Assembly: GCF_003014695.1 (NCBI RefSeq)
Contig: NZ_PYAS01000007.1
Span: forward strand, 248,001-312,000
DNA from: Dyadobacter jiangsuensis
GTDB taxonomy: Bacteria > Bacteroidota > Bacteroidia > Cytophagales > Spirosomataceae
Direction of reading: 5' to 3'
DNA length: 64,000 nucleotides
Below the pieces are notes generated by a model. That model worked only from the letters and a program-made list of their open reading frames with translations, did no database searches and was not told the DNA's origin. A program made the translations under genes and the position numbers. Positions 37,116 through 47,170 of the stretch are shown piece after piece (positions within the stretch are counted from its first letter, which is position 1; each line of letters opens with the position of its first letter).

Positions 37116-37646
37116 TTAGGATTTAAACATCGGCAGCGGGTTCAGCGGATGGCGCAAGAAGTTGGCGCCGATCTTCCGAATCAAAAACCAGTGGAACCCC
37201 GCATTCGGGAACTTCCGGCGCAGGCTTCGAAGCATTCTCGGATCAGCCCCGAATGTGAGTAATCCGAGCGATACATCGGTCCAGTCCGCTTTCCGGAAGG
37301 TTTCGACCGTTACCGGAAATGCACCATGGTAGGGTCGGATCTTATGGTGCCAGTAGATCATGGCGGTGATTTCCGCAACACCCGCGCCGCCCTGCATGGT
37401 ATTCAGGTAATGTTCGGCCTGGTCGATTGACGGCGGGAGGTAATCGATGGTGTGGGCTGTCCAGATGCCGATATCGTGAAACACGGCTGCGATCGCGTAT
37501 TTATGACGATTGGCCGGGTCGGTATCACGCATGACGCAGGTTTCGAAAACCCGGTGAACATGGTTAGCATACTTTTCAAAGTCGGTACCAAGTTCCTGCC
37601 TGAATCGTCCCAGGAGCTCGTCGATGAGGGGTTCATGGTCTCGCAT
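37116..37646 (-). CDS. HD-domain phosphohydrolase-like protein
   Basis: A 176-residue cytoplasmic protein with metal-binding HD-domain motifs: H in NHVHRVFE, HD in AVFHDIGIW, and a downstream helical region with WHHK. HD domains hydrolyse phosphomono- or diesters, often of nucleotides. The substrate is not predictable. I chose the ATG at 37646; a 14-codon extension would need a TTG start. It lies between the GH43-like gene and the ECF operon on the same strand, but its 136-bp upstream gap suggests an independent promoter. Confidence 0.82.
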   Translation of the reverse strand: MRDHEPLIDELLGRFRQELGTDFEKYANHVHRVFETCVMRDTDPANRHKYAIAAVFHDIGIWTAHTIDYLPPSIDQAEHYLNTMQGGAGVAEITAMIYWHHKIRPYHGAFPVTVETFRKADWTDVSLGLLTFGADPRMLRSLRRKFPNAGFHWFLIRKIGANFLRHPLNPLPMFKS

Positions 37647-37698
37647 TACGCAAATTTTGAGTGAATGCGATAATTTACAGATAATCAATGCAAAAACA

Positions 37699-38613
37699 TC
37701 AATCGTGTTTTGCCTGCCGCTTCAATTTTTTCAGTGTACCGGCATCTATCGGAACGATCGTTCCATGCTTGTGATCTTTGGGGACGGTTACTTCTTTTGA
37801 AATATTGGTGAAAGTTTTGAAATCCCTGGTCTTTACGGCCCCGTAGGTCTTGTCGCGGTACTGATCGAAGTAGATCAGCCATTCATCTCCGACGTGTGCA
37901 ACTGTCGGGCCCTCGGTCAGGAAACCCGTGAACGGGTCGGAAACTTGTTGGTAAGGCCCCAGAACATCCCTGGCAAATGCGACTTTGATGTTCCGCTGCG
38001 GGCGGGTATTGTCTTTCAAAACCAGCACATAATCATTCTTTTTCCGCTTGGCAATCACGCAGTCGATCACACTAAAACCCGGATCGAGGAACAATGCAGC
38101 CTTCGAAAACGTCTGAAAATCCTTCGTTGTCACATAATACATACGATGGTTATTCCGCTCATCCTCCTCTCCTTTCGGAAACTTAAAAGGAATCGTGGAG
38201 GCCCATATGATCACAAAACGGTCGTTTTCATCATCATAAAACAGCTCTGGCGCCCACACGTTCACCACATCCGGCTCATGCTCCATCACGGGCAGAAACC
38301 GCTGCGCCGACCAATACACCAGATCCTTCGAACTCGCATAACCAAAGCCCTTATCGCCTTTCCAGTTGGTCGTCCACACGAGGTGAAACATCCCATCTTT
38401 CCCACGGGCAATCGAGGGGTCGCGCATGAGCTTACCGCCCACTTCCGGTTTGAGGTAACCGCCGCCCAGGTCGGTCCAATGGTATCCGTCGTTGCTGTAC
38501 GCCAAATGCAGACCGTCGGTTGCCGGTTCGCGAAAGGAGGTGAAGAGGTAGGATTGCTTATGGCAGGAGGAAAGAACAACTAAAAATGTAATCAACAGGC
38601 GAACATTACTCAT
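37699..38613 (-). CDS. GH43-like five-bladed propeller lipoprotein (arabinosidase-type)
   Basis: A 304-residue lipoprotein (lipobox LSSC). Propeller blades contain the likely acid triad of GH43/clan-F enzymes: Asp in LMRDPSIARG, Asp in VIDCVIAKR and Glu in TEGPTVAHV. It probably trims arabinose or related residues from pectic side chains at the cell surface. It lies 52 bp upstream of the HD-domain gene on the same strand and 142 bp from the divergent toxin-like pair. Confidence 0.85.
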   Translation of the reverse strand: MSNVRLLITFLVVLSSCHKQSYLFTSFREPATDGLHLAYSNDGYHWTDLGGGYLKPEVGGKLMRDPSIARGKDGMFHLVWTTNWKGDKGFGYASSKDLVYWSAQRFLPVMEHEPDVVNVWAPELFYDDENDRFVIIWASTIPFKFPKGEEDERNNHRMYYVTTKDFQTFSKAALFLDPGFSVIDCVIAKRKKNDYVLVLKDNTRPQRNIKVAFARDVLGPYQQVSDPFTGFLTEGPTVAHVGDEWLIYFDQYRDKTYGAVKTRDFKTFTNISKEVTVPKDHKHGTIVPIDAGTLKKLKRQAKHD

Positions 38614-38755
38614 CTACGAATTTGATAAACGATTGAACATTTAACTTAGCCACAGAGACATCAAGGACTACTTGTTGCTCATTCCCTCTAATATCATCGA
38701 ACAGATTAGCTGAATATGAAGTATTTTTGAGAATGCATTTCAAAATTGGGCTAAC

Positions 38756-38935
38756 ATGAAGTACACAGGAAATACCATATCGAAACCAGTAACAGGAAAA
38801 TCGGCGGAAAAGCTCGCAGAAGCTGTCAAGTCTGGTACCTATGTTTCCAATAAGGCTGCCCGGGAAACTATTCAACAAATCCTTGATCACAAAAGACAGC
38901 AGATAACACCAGATGCCGCAAAAAACCAGGTTTGA
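38756..38935 (+). CDS. Small protein overlapping the GNAT gene, antitoxin-like
   Basis: A 59-residue ORF whose last codons overlap the GNAT gene by 23 bp in a different frame. The sequence is helical and charged (GKSAEKLAEAVKSG near residues 14-27). It is not the ribbon-helix-helix DUF1778 antitoxin usually found with GNAT toxins, so its family is unknown. Size, position and overlap fit a toxin-antitoxin antitoxin; no experimental support exists here. Confidence 0.6.
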   Translation: MKYTGNTISKPVTGKSAEKLAEAVKSGTYVSNKAARETIQQILDHKRQQITPDAAKNQV

Positions 38936-39506
38936 AGGCGTAAACTTCGATGATATTCCCGTTGTTGAAATGAACCCCGATATAGTAAACCTGTGTCGGG
39001 GTTTCAAGTGCAAAAGGCCGGAGTTTCAAAGCTATATCGGAGGTAACCTCATAAAAACAGAGTCGGAAAGCATATTGAGTAAGTGTTTTATAGTACAATA
39101 TGATGGCCATTTGGCTGGCTACGTGACACTACTCGCAGACAAACTGGTTGTAAAAGACCCGATTCTGCTTAACGAGGGCGTAGCCCGGTCCACTTTCCCA
39201 GCCATTAAAATCGGTTGGCTGGCAGCAGACAGGCGTGTCAAGGGAATGGGCCAGAAGCTGATCAAATGGGCAATGGAATATGTAGCGTCAAATGTTTCTG
39301 ATAAAATAGGAGCCCGGTTCCTGACAGTAGATGCGCTATATGATGCCGATGTTGAGCCGCATTATGACATGTCTGTATACTACTCACGATACGGATTTGA
39401 ATATGTCAATGAGGAAGAACCTGTTCCTGCTGACGGCTTTCGATCCATGTATTTTGACTTGCTGCCGCTGATAATCGGATTAAGAGATTTACATGTCTCG
39501 CATTAA
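38913..39506 (+). CDS. GNAT acetyltransferase, candidate TacT/AtaT-like toxin
   Basis: A 197-residue GNAT. The acetyl-CoA loop is the DRRVKGMGQKLIKWA segment (R/Q-x-x-G-x-G/A pattern), with the late YYSRYGFEYV strand. These features and the order IKIGWLAAD...LTVDALYD...MYFDL resemble GNAT toxins that acetylate aminoacyl-tRNA. The gene uses more AT-rich codons than its neighbours and is an isolated plus-strand island among minus-strand operons. Ordinary acetyltransferase activity is the alternative. Confidence 0.78.
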   Translation: MPQKTRFEGVNFDDIPVVEMNPDIVNLCRGFKCKRPEFQSYIGGNLIKTESESILSKCFIVQYDGHLAGYVTLLADKLVVKDPILLNEGVARSTFPAIKIGWLAADRRVKGMGQKLIKWAMEYVASNVSDKIGARFLTVDALYDADVEPHYDMSVYYSRYGFEYVNEEEPVPADGFRSMYFDLLPLIIGLRDLHVSH

Positions 39507-39530
39507 GCACAATGCTTTTACGTACTCTTC

Positions 39531-40580
39531 CTACTCCCCCTTCCCATTCGACTTATCAATAATCACCGCCAGCAAAATCACCAGCCCTTTCACTACCTGC
39601 TGCCAGAACGGCGAGACGTTTAACAGTACCAATCCATTATTTAATACCCCAATGATAATCGCCCCTTGCACGGTGCCAAGGATGCTCCCGCGTCCGCCTG
39701 AGAGCGAGGTGCCGCCGATCACGACGGCCGCGATCGAATCCAGTTCATAGCTGATACCCGCGTTGGGTTGGGCGGAATCGAGGCGTGATGTGACCATGAT
39801 CCCGCCCACCGCTGCGAGCGCTCCGGCAATGGTATAGACGATGATTTTAACCTTATTGACATTGATCCCCGACAAGCGAGAAGCACTTTCGTTCCCTCCG
39901 ATGGCGTAAATGTAGCGCCCGATCCGGGTCTTTTCGGTCAGGAAAACGGCTAATGCCACCACGATAATCGAAATCCAAACCGGTACCGGGATACCCAAAA
40001 ACCAACCCGTACCAATGAACAGGAACGTATCCCCCAATCCGCTGATCGGGAAACCGCCGGTCCAGAGCATGGTCAATCCCCGCGCGACGGTCAGCATAGC
40101 GAGCGTGGCCACAAACGGCGGCACATTGAACCGCGTAATAGCCCATCCATTGAACGCACCCAGGGCCGAACCCGTCAGACCGCCTGCGAGAATCGCACCG
40201 AGCACGGTAAAACCGATGTACAGGTTTTGGGAAGGTATTTCGATGCCGTTTTTGAGCAAACCCGCCGTGATCGCACCGCATAAGGCCAATACCGAACCAA
40301 CGGACAGATCGATCCCCGCCGTGAGCACGATGAGCGTCATGCCTACCGAAATGCAGATATTGACCGAAATCTGCCGCATCACGTTCCAGAGATTCGAAAA
40401 CGACAGGAACTTGTCCGACAGAATGCTCAATGCAAGGCACAGCAGGAACAATGCGATCAGGGACTGAAAGCGCGCGATCGGGAAGCGGCTCTGCAAGGTA
40501 AGTGATTGGCCGTCGGCAGTCGCCGGTCGGCGGTCAGCCGCAGGCTTGTCCCCCGCTATTGGATGAATGTCTTGTGGCAT
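39531..40580 (-). CDS. Sugar ABC transporter permease (RbsC-like)
   Basis: A 349-residue inner-membrane permease of the ribose/xylose/galactose (BPD_transp_2) family, about 8-10 hydrophobic segments and the EAA-loop region near DLSVGSVLALCGA. It is the last gene of the cluster, 18 bp after the ATPase gene. The family covers ribose, autoinducer-2, apiose and other pentose-type sugars, so the substrate must come from the binding protein. Confidence 0.92.
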   Translation of the reverse strand: MPQDIHPIAGDKPAADRRPATADGQSLTLQSRFPIARFQSLIALFLLCLALSILSDKFLSFSNLWNVMRQISVNICISVGMTLIVLTAGIDLSVGSVLALCGAITAGLLKNGIEIPSQNLYIGFTVLGAILAGGLTGSALGAFNGWAITRFNVPPFVATLAMLTVARGLTMLWTGGFPISGLGDTFLFIGTGWFLGIPVPVWISIIVVALAVFLTEKTRIGRYIYAIGGNESASRLSGINVNKVKIIVYTIAGALAAVGGIMVTSRLDSAQPNAGISYELDSIAAVVIGGTSLSGGRGSILGTVQGAIIIGVLNNGLVLLNVSPFWQQVVKGLVILLAVIIDKSNGKGE

Positions 40581-40598
40581 ATGCGTTGGTTCGTTTTA

Positions 40599-42143
40599 TT
40601 ATTGCGTTTGACCGCCGACTGCCTTTGGGCTTGCGCCTATGGCTGCTTTAAGTATTCCATCTTCCGACGCTTCGCTTGCTGAAAATTCGCCGGTAATGCG
40701 TCCTTCCGACATTACCAGAATGCGGTCGGAAACGGCCAGGATTTCGGGTAATTCCGAAGACACTACCAGAATGCCCAGCCCTTCGTCGGCGAGGCGTATA
40801 ATCAGTTTATAAATCTCTGTTTTGGCATTGATATCGATACCCCGGGTTGGTTCGTCGAGCAGGAGCACTTTCGGGCGGGTGGCCAGCCATTTGGCGAGTA
40901 CGATCTTCTGCTGGTTGCCTCCGCTCAGGTTTCGGGCCTGTTGTTCTTTGGAGGGCGTTTTAATGCGTAACTCGCTGATGTAATGATCCGCCAGTTCGCA
41001 CTCTTTTGCGTCGCTCAGCGTGCCGAGGCTTTCCATTTCTTCCAATGTGGTGAGGCTGATGTTGTTTTTTACACCCAGCCCAAGCACCAGGCCGTCCTTC
41101 TTCCGGTCCTCGGGCACGAGCGCGAGCCCGGCCGCGATCGCACGTGCGGGAGAGTCGCAGCAAATGGGTTGGCCGCCGATCAGCACCTCGCCGGTCGAAT
41201 GCGCGGGATGCAGCCCGAAAACCGATTCCAACAGCTCAGTCCTCCCCGCTCCCATCAGGCCGAAAAGCCCCACAATTTCTCCCTTACCTATATTAAAAGA
41301 GATATTGCTTAGCACGTTCCCCGTCTTCACACGGCTTTTCAGGTTCAGGTTTTTCACTTCCAGTAACCGCTCACAAGCACCACGGTCGTGGATTTTCCGC
41401 ATCACTTCGATTTTCCGTCCTACCATTTTGCTGATCAGCAGGTCCTGGGTCATACCCTCCATTTTGCCGGATTCGATGCTCTTGCCGTCGCGAAGCACGA
41501 CGTAATGGTCGGCAATGCGGAAAAGCTCGTCGAGCTTGTGCGAAACGTAGACGATCGCCTTATTTTGCGCTTTGAGATCAGTGATAATATCAAACAGAAC
41601 TTCCACTTCTGCGCCGGTAATGGCCGAAGTAGGCTCGTCCATAATGATCAGTTCGGCGTCGGTCAGCAGTGCTTTGGCAATTTCGACGATCTGCTGCTGG
41701 CCCACTTTGAGTTTAAAAACCTGCGAATCGGGGTTCACTTTTAGTTTCAGGCGGTCGAGCAACTCCTGCGTGCGCTTGCGCATACGGCCTTTATCCATCG
41801 TGCCGTACTGCGTCACCAATTCGCGACCGAGGAAAATGTTCTCGGTGATGGTTAAATAGGGAATCAAATTGAGTTCCTGGTGAATGATCACCACGCCCTG
41901 CTGCTGTGCGTCTTTCGGCCCGGCGAACTTCGCCGCTTCGCCTTTGTAGTAAATATCTCCCTCAAAATCAGGATAAACCCCGGAGAGTATCTTCATTAAT
42001 GTCGATTTCCCCGCTCCGTTCTCACCGATCAGCGCGGTTACTTTACCTGCTTCAATCGCAAGCGAAACATCATCCAATGCCACTACGCCCGGAAACCGCT
42101 TCGTGATGTGCCTCACTTCCAACAAGGTCGCTGTGTCCGTCAT
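40599..42143 (-). CDS. Sugar ABC transporter ATP-binding protein (RbsA-like)
   Basis: A 514-residue double ATPase. The first half has Walker A GENGAGKST (40-48) and the expected signature; the second half has the degenerate GLMGAGRTE loop, typical of RbsA-type proteins, and the LSGGNQQK signature. It drives uptake through the RbsC-like permease. Its start overlaps the end of the DUF2291 gene (ATGA), pointing to translational coupling. Confidence 0.94.
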   Translation of the reverse strand: MTDTATLLEVRHITKRFPGVVALDDVSLAIEAGKVTALIGENGAGKSTLMKILSGVYPDFEGDIYYKGEAAKFAGPKDAQQQGVVIIHQELNLIPYLTITENIFLGRELVTQYGTMDKGRMRKRTQELLDRLKLKVNPDSQVFKLKVGQQQIVEIAKALLTDAELIIMDEPTSAITGAEVEVLFDIITDLKAQNKAIVYVSHKLDELFRIADHYVVLRDGKSIESGKMEGMTQDLLISKMVGRKIEVMRKIHDRGACERLLEVKNLNLKSRVKTGNVLSNISFNIGKGEIVGLFGLMGAGRTELLESVFGLHPAHSTGEVLIGGQPICCDSPARAIAAGLALVPEDRKKDGLVLGLGVKNNISLTTLEEMESLGTLSDAKECELADHYISELRIKTPSKEQQARNLSGGNQQKIVLAKWLATRPKVLLLDEPTRGIDINAKTEIYKLIIRLADEGLGILVVSSELPEILAVSDRILVMSEGRITGEFSASEASEDGILKAAIGASPKAVGGQTQ

Positions 42144-42772
42144 GGTTTTTCGATTTGAAGACTTACCGGGATAATTTCGATGTTATTCAGCTGCAAATGC
42201 TCTCGATTCAGTTCAATAGCACCGTGGAACGCCACCCGGTCGCCTTTTTTAACTTCTGATTTGAATGGCGGCACCACTTTCCCGCGTATCAGTTTGTTGA
42301 TTTCCGCCGACACGTTGTTGAAATCCATGGAATTGGTAAATGCATTAATGTCAATCTGGCCGGACGCATCGCGAACGGCATTGCCGAAAATGTACTCGGT
42401 TGCAATGCGCACATTTCCAGAGCTTTCACCTGTATCTGCCAGTTTCACAGACACTTCATTTTCACTTACATCCGTCACGATCCCCTGCCCTTTCACCAGA
42501 AAATAGCGGATATTACCAATGCCCAGCGCGTGCGAATGCTGTTCAAACGCCTTGTCCTTTTCAGTTTTAAGCTGCGCGGTTAATGCACCCAATTCCACCG
42601 CTTTCGACAAACCCGGCGTGAGCTTCTTTTCCCAGAAATCTTTGGCATAAGCGGCAGCGTCAAATGCCGCAGTACCGGCCTTCACCTCATCCAGCTTTTT
42701 GAAATACACCGAATTATAAGCCAGTAATACAATCACCGCTACGTAAAGCAGGTATCGGATCGGTTTGGGCAT
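42140..42772 (-). CDS. DUF2291-family membrane-anchored protein of the sugar transporter operon
   Basis: A 210-residue protein with an N-terminal membrane segment (about 6-22, LLYVAVIVLLAYNSVYF) and a soluble periplasmic domain, matching DUF2291 proteins that accompany ribose/xylose-type ABC transporters. Role unknown. It is four bases from the RbsA-like start (overlap) and 2 bp after the binding protein gene. Confidence 0.85.
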   Translation of the reverse strand: MPKPIRYLLYVAVIVLLAYNSVYFKKLDEVKAGTAAFDAAAYAKDFWEKKLTPGLSKAVELGALTAQLKTEKDKAFEQHSHALGIGNIRYFLVKGQGIVTDVSENEVSVKLADTGESSGNVRIATEYIFGNAVRDASGQIDINAFTNSMDFNNVSAEINKLIRGKVVPPFKSEVKKGDRVAFHGAIELNREHLQLNNIEIIPVSLQIEKP

Positions 42773-42774
42773 AG

Positions 42775-43731
42775 CTATTCTTTTTCGCCGTATGCGGCAT
42801 AGTTTTCGACATTATCCTTCTTCACCAGTTCCACGGCTACCGGCATTTTGCCGGGGAAATCGCGTTTGCCTTTGAAATACTCGTCGGCAAATGTGGCGGC
42901 GGTTTGCGCCATTACTTCGGGGAACTGCATTCCCGTGGCCAGAATTTTCCCATCCTGAATGGATTTCACCACGTCCTCGGCCCCATCGAACCCGAATACT
43001 TTCACGCGATCGGCTTTCCCGGACGCTACCAATGCCTGATAGGCGCCCATAGCCATGGCGTCGTTGCCGCAGAACACACCGTCGATATCCGGGTGCGCTT
43101 GCAGGATCGATTCCATAACCTCCATGGCCTTATTCCGGTCGAAATCGGCGCTTTGCTGGGCGACCATCTTCAAGCCCGGATAAAAATCCACCACACTGTG
43201 AAAGCCCTTGGAGCGGTTCCAGGTATTGTTATCACCCACCATCCCGAGAATTTCGACGTATTTACCCTTCTTATTCAAAGTCTCAACGAAGTACTTCCCG
43301 ATCGCTACGCAGCCGGAGTAGCTGTCCGACAAAATCTGCGAAGTAGCCGCGCCGTTCGCATTCACTTCCCTATCCATACAAAACACCGGCACACCGGCCG
43401 CTACTGCATTCTTCACATTCACAATGGAGCCGTCGGCATCCGTAGGATTGAACAGGATCGCGTCGTAACCCGAGGCGATCGCGTTGTCGAAATGGTCGGT
43501 TTCCTGCGCGGTATTATTCTGGGAATCAAAAATTTTGGATTCGTAGCCGAGCTGCTTCGCTTTCGCCTCGGCTTTTTGCGCGAGGAAAACGAACCACGGG
43601 TTATTGAGTGTCGACACCACAATCGCGATCTTTTTGGGCTCGTCTTTGGATTGTTTTGTTTTACAACCTATAAATCCAATTCCTAAAAGGATGCAAAAAA
43701 ACGCTATCCGGTAATACATGCTGCCTTTCAT
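42775..43731 (-). CDS. Periplasmic sugar-binding lipoprotein (RbsB/Peripla_BP_4-like)
   Basis: A 318-residue solute-binding protein with lipobox IGCK (Cys23) and the type I periplasmic fold ([13 protein letters not shown] near 38; [17 protein letters not shown] near 225). The family binds ribose, xylose, galactose, allose or related sugars, and homologues for D-apiose are known. Ligand-contacting residues cannot be assigned by eye, so the sugar is open; its neighbours favour a pentose or apiose-like ligand. Confidence 0.93.
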   Translation of the reverse strand: MKGSMYYRIAFFCILLGIGFIGCKTKQSKDEPKKIAIVVSTLNNPWFVFLAQKAEAKAKQLGYESKIFDSQNNTAQETDHFDNAIASGYDAILFNPTDADGSIVNVKNAVAAGVPVFCMDREVNANGAATSQILSDSYSGCVAIGKYFVETLNKKGKYVEILGMVGDNNTWNRSKGFHSVVDFYPGLKMVAQQSADFDRNKAMEVMESILQAHPDIDGVFCGNDAMAMGAYQALVASGKADRVKVFGFDGAEDVVKSIQDGKILATGMQFPEVMAQTAATFADEYFKGKRDFPGKMPVAVELVKKDNVENYAAYGEKE

Positions 43732-43771
43732 ACTTAAATAGGTTTAAGAAACCGCGCTCAGGGGCGCCCGG

Positions 43772-45190
43772 CTAGGGGTATACAGTCACGATCACGCGCT
43801 GGTACCGCGTCAGCGCAGGCGTACCATTGTCGGTGACGGCGAGTACAATGTGGATCGTTTCCGGTTTTTCCACCTTTGGAGCCACAAAAGACGTCTGCGC
43901 TGCTTTTATATCCTTAATGCCGAGCGATTCTTTGATATTGTAGCTGCCCGGCTCGGGGTAATAGATCCATTCGTAAGCCAATGTATGGCCATCGGGGTCC
44001 TGCGAGCCTTCTGCATTCAGCTGCACGGGTTCGCCCACTTTGGCATTGATGAGGGTACCGCCTTTCACAACGGCTTTCGGCGGGTGATTGGCTTCTTTGT
44101 AGGGCTTGATCGTCCAGTCCATCCGCGCGGCGAAATCATATTGGAATGCCTCGCGCCAGCGCCATAATGTGGCTTTGTTGCTAGTGTGGTAAGCGCCGTC
44201 GACGCCTTTCACTTCGTCCATGGCGTCGGTGTAAATCGGACGGGTTTCCGGTTCGTAGAAATATTTAAGTGTGCGCGGCGTGTAAAGTTCATATCGTCCG
44301 CCCCAGCCGCCATATTCGGGATGCTCGGGATCGTTCAGGCCGTTATCGACCAACCCTAAAAATGACGGCGTGTCGCCTTCCATGAGGAACTTGGTAAACG
44401 GATATTCCTTACCCATCGGACCGTGGCTGCGCACATGCTCGTCGAGCCAGGGGTTGTCTACGATTTCAAAATTGGCACCTGCGAACCGGCCGTGAAACTT
44501 GTCGCCGCTGATGCCCGACCACGTCGCATAATGGTAAGCGCCGGCCGCGTGGTAACCCGGGCTGCCCACATAAAACAATTCGGGAAAATTCTTGCGGATC
44601 CACGGACCGGTATCGTCCTGGTCCGAAATAGTGTACATGCGGATTTTGGATACAAATTTCTTCACGTCCTCGGGTGAGCGCGTCATTTTCACTTTCCAGA
44701 GTGCCTGCGCGAGGCAGTTGGCGCCGCCCCAGACGGGAATCCACACCGGTCGGTCGTCCTTTTTATCCACTACTTTAATAATCCATTCCGAACCCTCCGA
44801 ATCCTTGCCCTTACCCACCGCATTCAAACCGAAATCGGGATAGGCGCTTTTGGTAATACCAATGAGGTAATCGGCCTCGGGATATCCTTTTTCATGCAAA
44901 AGCAGGTTCGGACGCACTTTCCGGTAAGCCTCTATGAGCTGCTTGATCTTCTCCGGCGCAACACGTTTTTGCTGGTGAATGGAAGTCGTGGCTACGAGGC
45001 CCTCGACATCCCATTGATTGGAATAGGTCAAAAACCGGATCATCGACTGCGTATCGTCCGGTTCGTTTTCAATGTCTGTGAGCACCAATACCCGACGCTT
45101 AGGCGCTTCCTGCGCCTGCGCGAAGCCAGACCCGGATAGGCCGGCCAACAGCAACGCGGCACCACAGAACACTTGTCTTATCAGTTTCAT
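43772..45190 (-). CDS. Secreted DUF1593 nucleoside-hydrolase-like protein
   Basis: A 472-residue secreted protein: signal peptide (1-27), a nucleoside-hydrolase-like fold opening [18 protein letters not shown], and a C-terminal beta domain after ~370 ([19 protein letters not shown]). DUF1593 members look like inosine-uridine hydrolases (Asp-rich pocket) but work outside the cell, possibly on glycosides. It lies between the split transketolase and the ABC transporter on the same strand, which suggests it releases the sugar that the transporter takes up. Its substrate is not known. Confidence 0.85.
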   Translation of the reverse strand: MKLIRQVFCGAALLLAGLSGSGFAQAQEAPKRRVLVLTDIENEPDDTQSMIRFLTYSNQWDVEGLVATTSIHQQKRVAPEKIKQLIEAYRKVRPNLLLHEKGYPEADYLIGITKSAYPDFGLNAVGKGKDSEGSEWIIKVVDKKDDRPVWIPVWGGANCLAQALWKVKMTRSPEDVKKFVSKIRMYTISDQDDTGPWIRKNFPELFYVGSPGYHAAGAYHYATWSGISGDKFHGRFAGANFEIVDNPWLDEHVRSHGPMGKEYPFTKFLMEGDTPSFLGLVDNGLNDPEHPEYGGWGGRYELYTPRTLKYFYEPETRPIYTDAMDEVKGVDGAYHTSNKATLWRWREAFQYDFAARMDWTIKPYKEANHPPKAVVKGGTLINAKVGEPVQLNAEGSQDPDGHTLAYEWIYYPEPGSYNIKESLGIKDIKAAQTSFVAPKVEKPETIHIVLAVTDNGTPALTRYQRVIVTVYP

Positions 45191-45277
45191 AAATTCTAAC
45201 CAAATAACCCTATTTGAAAAAGACCTGATTTTACAATGACTAACTAACCGCCTGTTTACACTTACACAAGCGATTGC

Positions 45278-46240
45278 TTACCTGACAAGGCCAAGTGCCG
45301 CAGCGGCAATGCCCCCTTCCGAAATACCGTAATGATTGAAAATCTCCGTTTGGGAGCCGGTGACCGTGTACTCGTCGGGAATACCGATGATCTTGAACCG
45401 GTTATGGAAGTCGTTCTGGATCAAAAACGAAGCGCACGCCTCGCCGAGACCGCCGTAAATGCTGTGCTCTTCTACCGTAATAATAGGCTGGCCGGAAGCG
45501 GCAATATTTCGCAAAAGATCGTAATCGAGCGGCTTGATGGTGTGCATGCTCACTACCGTAGCCGAGATATTATGCTCACGTTCCAGCTTGTCGGCCGCCA
45601 GTATGGCCGGCGCAACCGTTTCACCGGTACCGATGATGGTCACATCGCTCCCCTCGCGCACGACGCGCCCTTTCCCGAATTCAAATGTTTTCTCCTCTTC
45701 GGAAAGCAGAGGCATTTGCTTTTTGCCAAACCGGATGTACACGGGCACATCGGTTTCCGCGGCAAGCAGAATGGCCTGCTCCGTCTCGAAATTATCGGCC
45801 GGGGCTACTACAATGAGGTTATTAATGGTTCTTAAAACCGCGAAATCGTGCAAACTGTGGTGCGTGGAACCCAATGCACCGTAGCTCACACCGGCGCTGA
45901 TGCCGATCAGCTTCACCGGGTTGTCGGAATAAGCCACGTCGTTTTTGATCTGCTCCAATGCCCGCGCCGTCAGAAAGCAGGCCGGAGAAACCGCAAAAAC
46001 CTTCTTGCCTGCCGAAGCCAGACCTGCGGCAACGCCCACGAGATTCTGCTCGGCAATGCCCACTTCGATGATCTGCTCGGGAAATTTCTGCCCGAACGGT
46101 ACCAGCTTGCCTGAACCGCGCGAATCGCTCGTTACCACGATAATGTCCCTGTCGGATTGGGCGAGGTGCTGCAATGTGCCCGAAAAAACTTCCAGATTAG
46201 CCCGCTGGCTCACAGCAATGTTCTCGATAGTCGCATTCAC
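45278..46240 (-). CDS. Transketolase C-terminal subunit (split transketolase)
   Basis: A 320-residue protein holding the pyrimidine-binding and C-terminal domains of transketolase. The cofactor-activating glutamate is E64 in GIAEQN. The start codon is GTG at 46240; no in-frame ATG is nearby. It must pair with the N-terminal subunit encoded 42 bp upstream. Split transketolases are common in Bacteroidota and Archaea, and two-subunit ones also serve apulose-4-phosphate and sulfofructose cleavage, so its place in a sugar operon suggests a dedicated rather than housekeeping role. Confidence 0.9.
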   Translation of the reverse strand: MNATIENIAVSQRANLEVFSGTLQHLAQSDRDIIVVTSDSRGSGKLVPFGQKFPEQIIEVGIAEQNLVGVAAGLASAGKKVFAVSPACFLTARALEQIKNDVAYSDNPVKLIGISAGVSYGALGSTHHSLHDFAVLRTINNLIVVAPADNFETEQAILLAAETDVPVYIRFGKKQMPLLSEEEKTFEFGKGRVVREGSDVTIIGTGETVAPAILAADKLEREHNISATVVSMHTIKPLDYDLLRNIAASGQPIITVEEHSIYGGLGEACASFLIQNDFHNRFKIIGIPDEYTVTGSQTEIFNHYGISEGGIAAAALGLVR

Positions 46241-46282
46241 TATTTCTTCGATTTTAAATTCAAGTCAGGTTCCCGGAACGGC

Positions 46283-47122
46283 TCAGGCCAGTGTTACTTC
46301 CAGCGCGTCCAGCTCCTGTATCGCATCGGCATACTGCTGTTTATCAGGTACGCCGTGGTGCCATTTCAATTGGTTTTCCATATAGCTCACGCCTTTGCCC
46401 TTCACGGTGTGCGCGATGATAAGGCTTGGCTTGCCCTCTTCGAATGGCAGTGCATCCAATGCGGTCACCAGCTCACCAATATCGTGACCATCCACATGCC
46501 GCACGGCCCAGCCGAATGCTTCGAATTTCTCGTCCACGGGGTCGGTATTGCATACGGCGCTGGTAGGGCCGGATATTTGCAGGGTATTTTTATCCAAAAT
46601 GGCGCAAAGGTTGTCCAGCTTGTAATGCGAGGCCGATAATGCAGCTTCCCAGTTGGAGCCTTCGGGCAGCTCGCCGTCACCGAGGACGGTAAACACGCGA
46701 TAATCACGCTTATCGAGCTTACCGGCAATGGCGGTACCCACGCTCAGCGAAAGTCCGTGACCCAATGCGCCGGTGTTTTGCTCCACCCCATGCACCTTGC
46801 GGGTGGGATGGCCGATGTAATGCGACTGGTACTTACAAAGCGTTTCCAAATCCGACTCGGGGAAAAAACCCCTCGATGCCAGCACTACATATAATGCTTC
46901 CACCGTATGCCCCTTGCTCTGAATGTAGCGGTCGCGATCGGGCGAGTCGAAAGTATCGGGGCCGACGTTCATCGTATGATTGTAGAGCACATTCAAAATA
47001 TCGATACACGACAGGCTGCCGCCGGTATGACCTGCTTTGGCCTGGTAGATATATTTGAGTATTTTCTTACGGTACTCCACCGATTTCTGCGCCAGCTCCT
47101 TTTCCGACATGACTTTTAGCAT
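46283..47122 (-). CDS. Transketolase N-terminal subunit (split transketolase)
   Basis: A 279-residue thiamine-diphosphate-binding half of transketolase. The cofactor motif is GDGELPEGSNWEAAL (~148-162), with metal ligand N157. Substrate-contacting histidines are present near H32, H72, H105 and H122. It forms one enzyme with the C-terminal subunit encoded downstream. It lies 48 bp after the isomerase-like gene on the same strand, giving an isomerase-transketolase order. Confidence 0.92.
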   Translation of the reverse strand: MLKVMSEKELAQKSVEYRKKILKYIYQAKAGHTGGSLSCIDILNVLYNHTMNVGPDTFDSPDRDRYIQSKGHTVEALYVVLASRGFFPESDLETLCKYQSHYIGHPTRKVHGVEQNTGALGHGLSLSVGTAIAGKLDKRDYRVFTVLGDGELPEGSNWEAALSASHYKLDNLCAILDKNTLQISGPTSAVCNTDPVDEKFEAFGWAVRHVDGHDIGELVTALDALPFEEGKPSLIIAHTVKGKGVSYMENQLKWHHGVPDKQQYADAIQELDALEVTLA

Positions 47123-47170
47123 TAGTCCGGCCTCTCGACCGGTATTCGTAAATTTCCGATAGTTCAGGGT

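Noticed and set aside
38606..39013. 135-codon minus-strand frame across the toxin-antitoxin pair
   Set aside because: It overlaps two coherent plus-strand coding frames and has no recognisable content.
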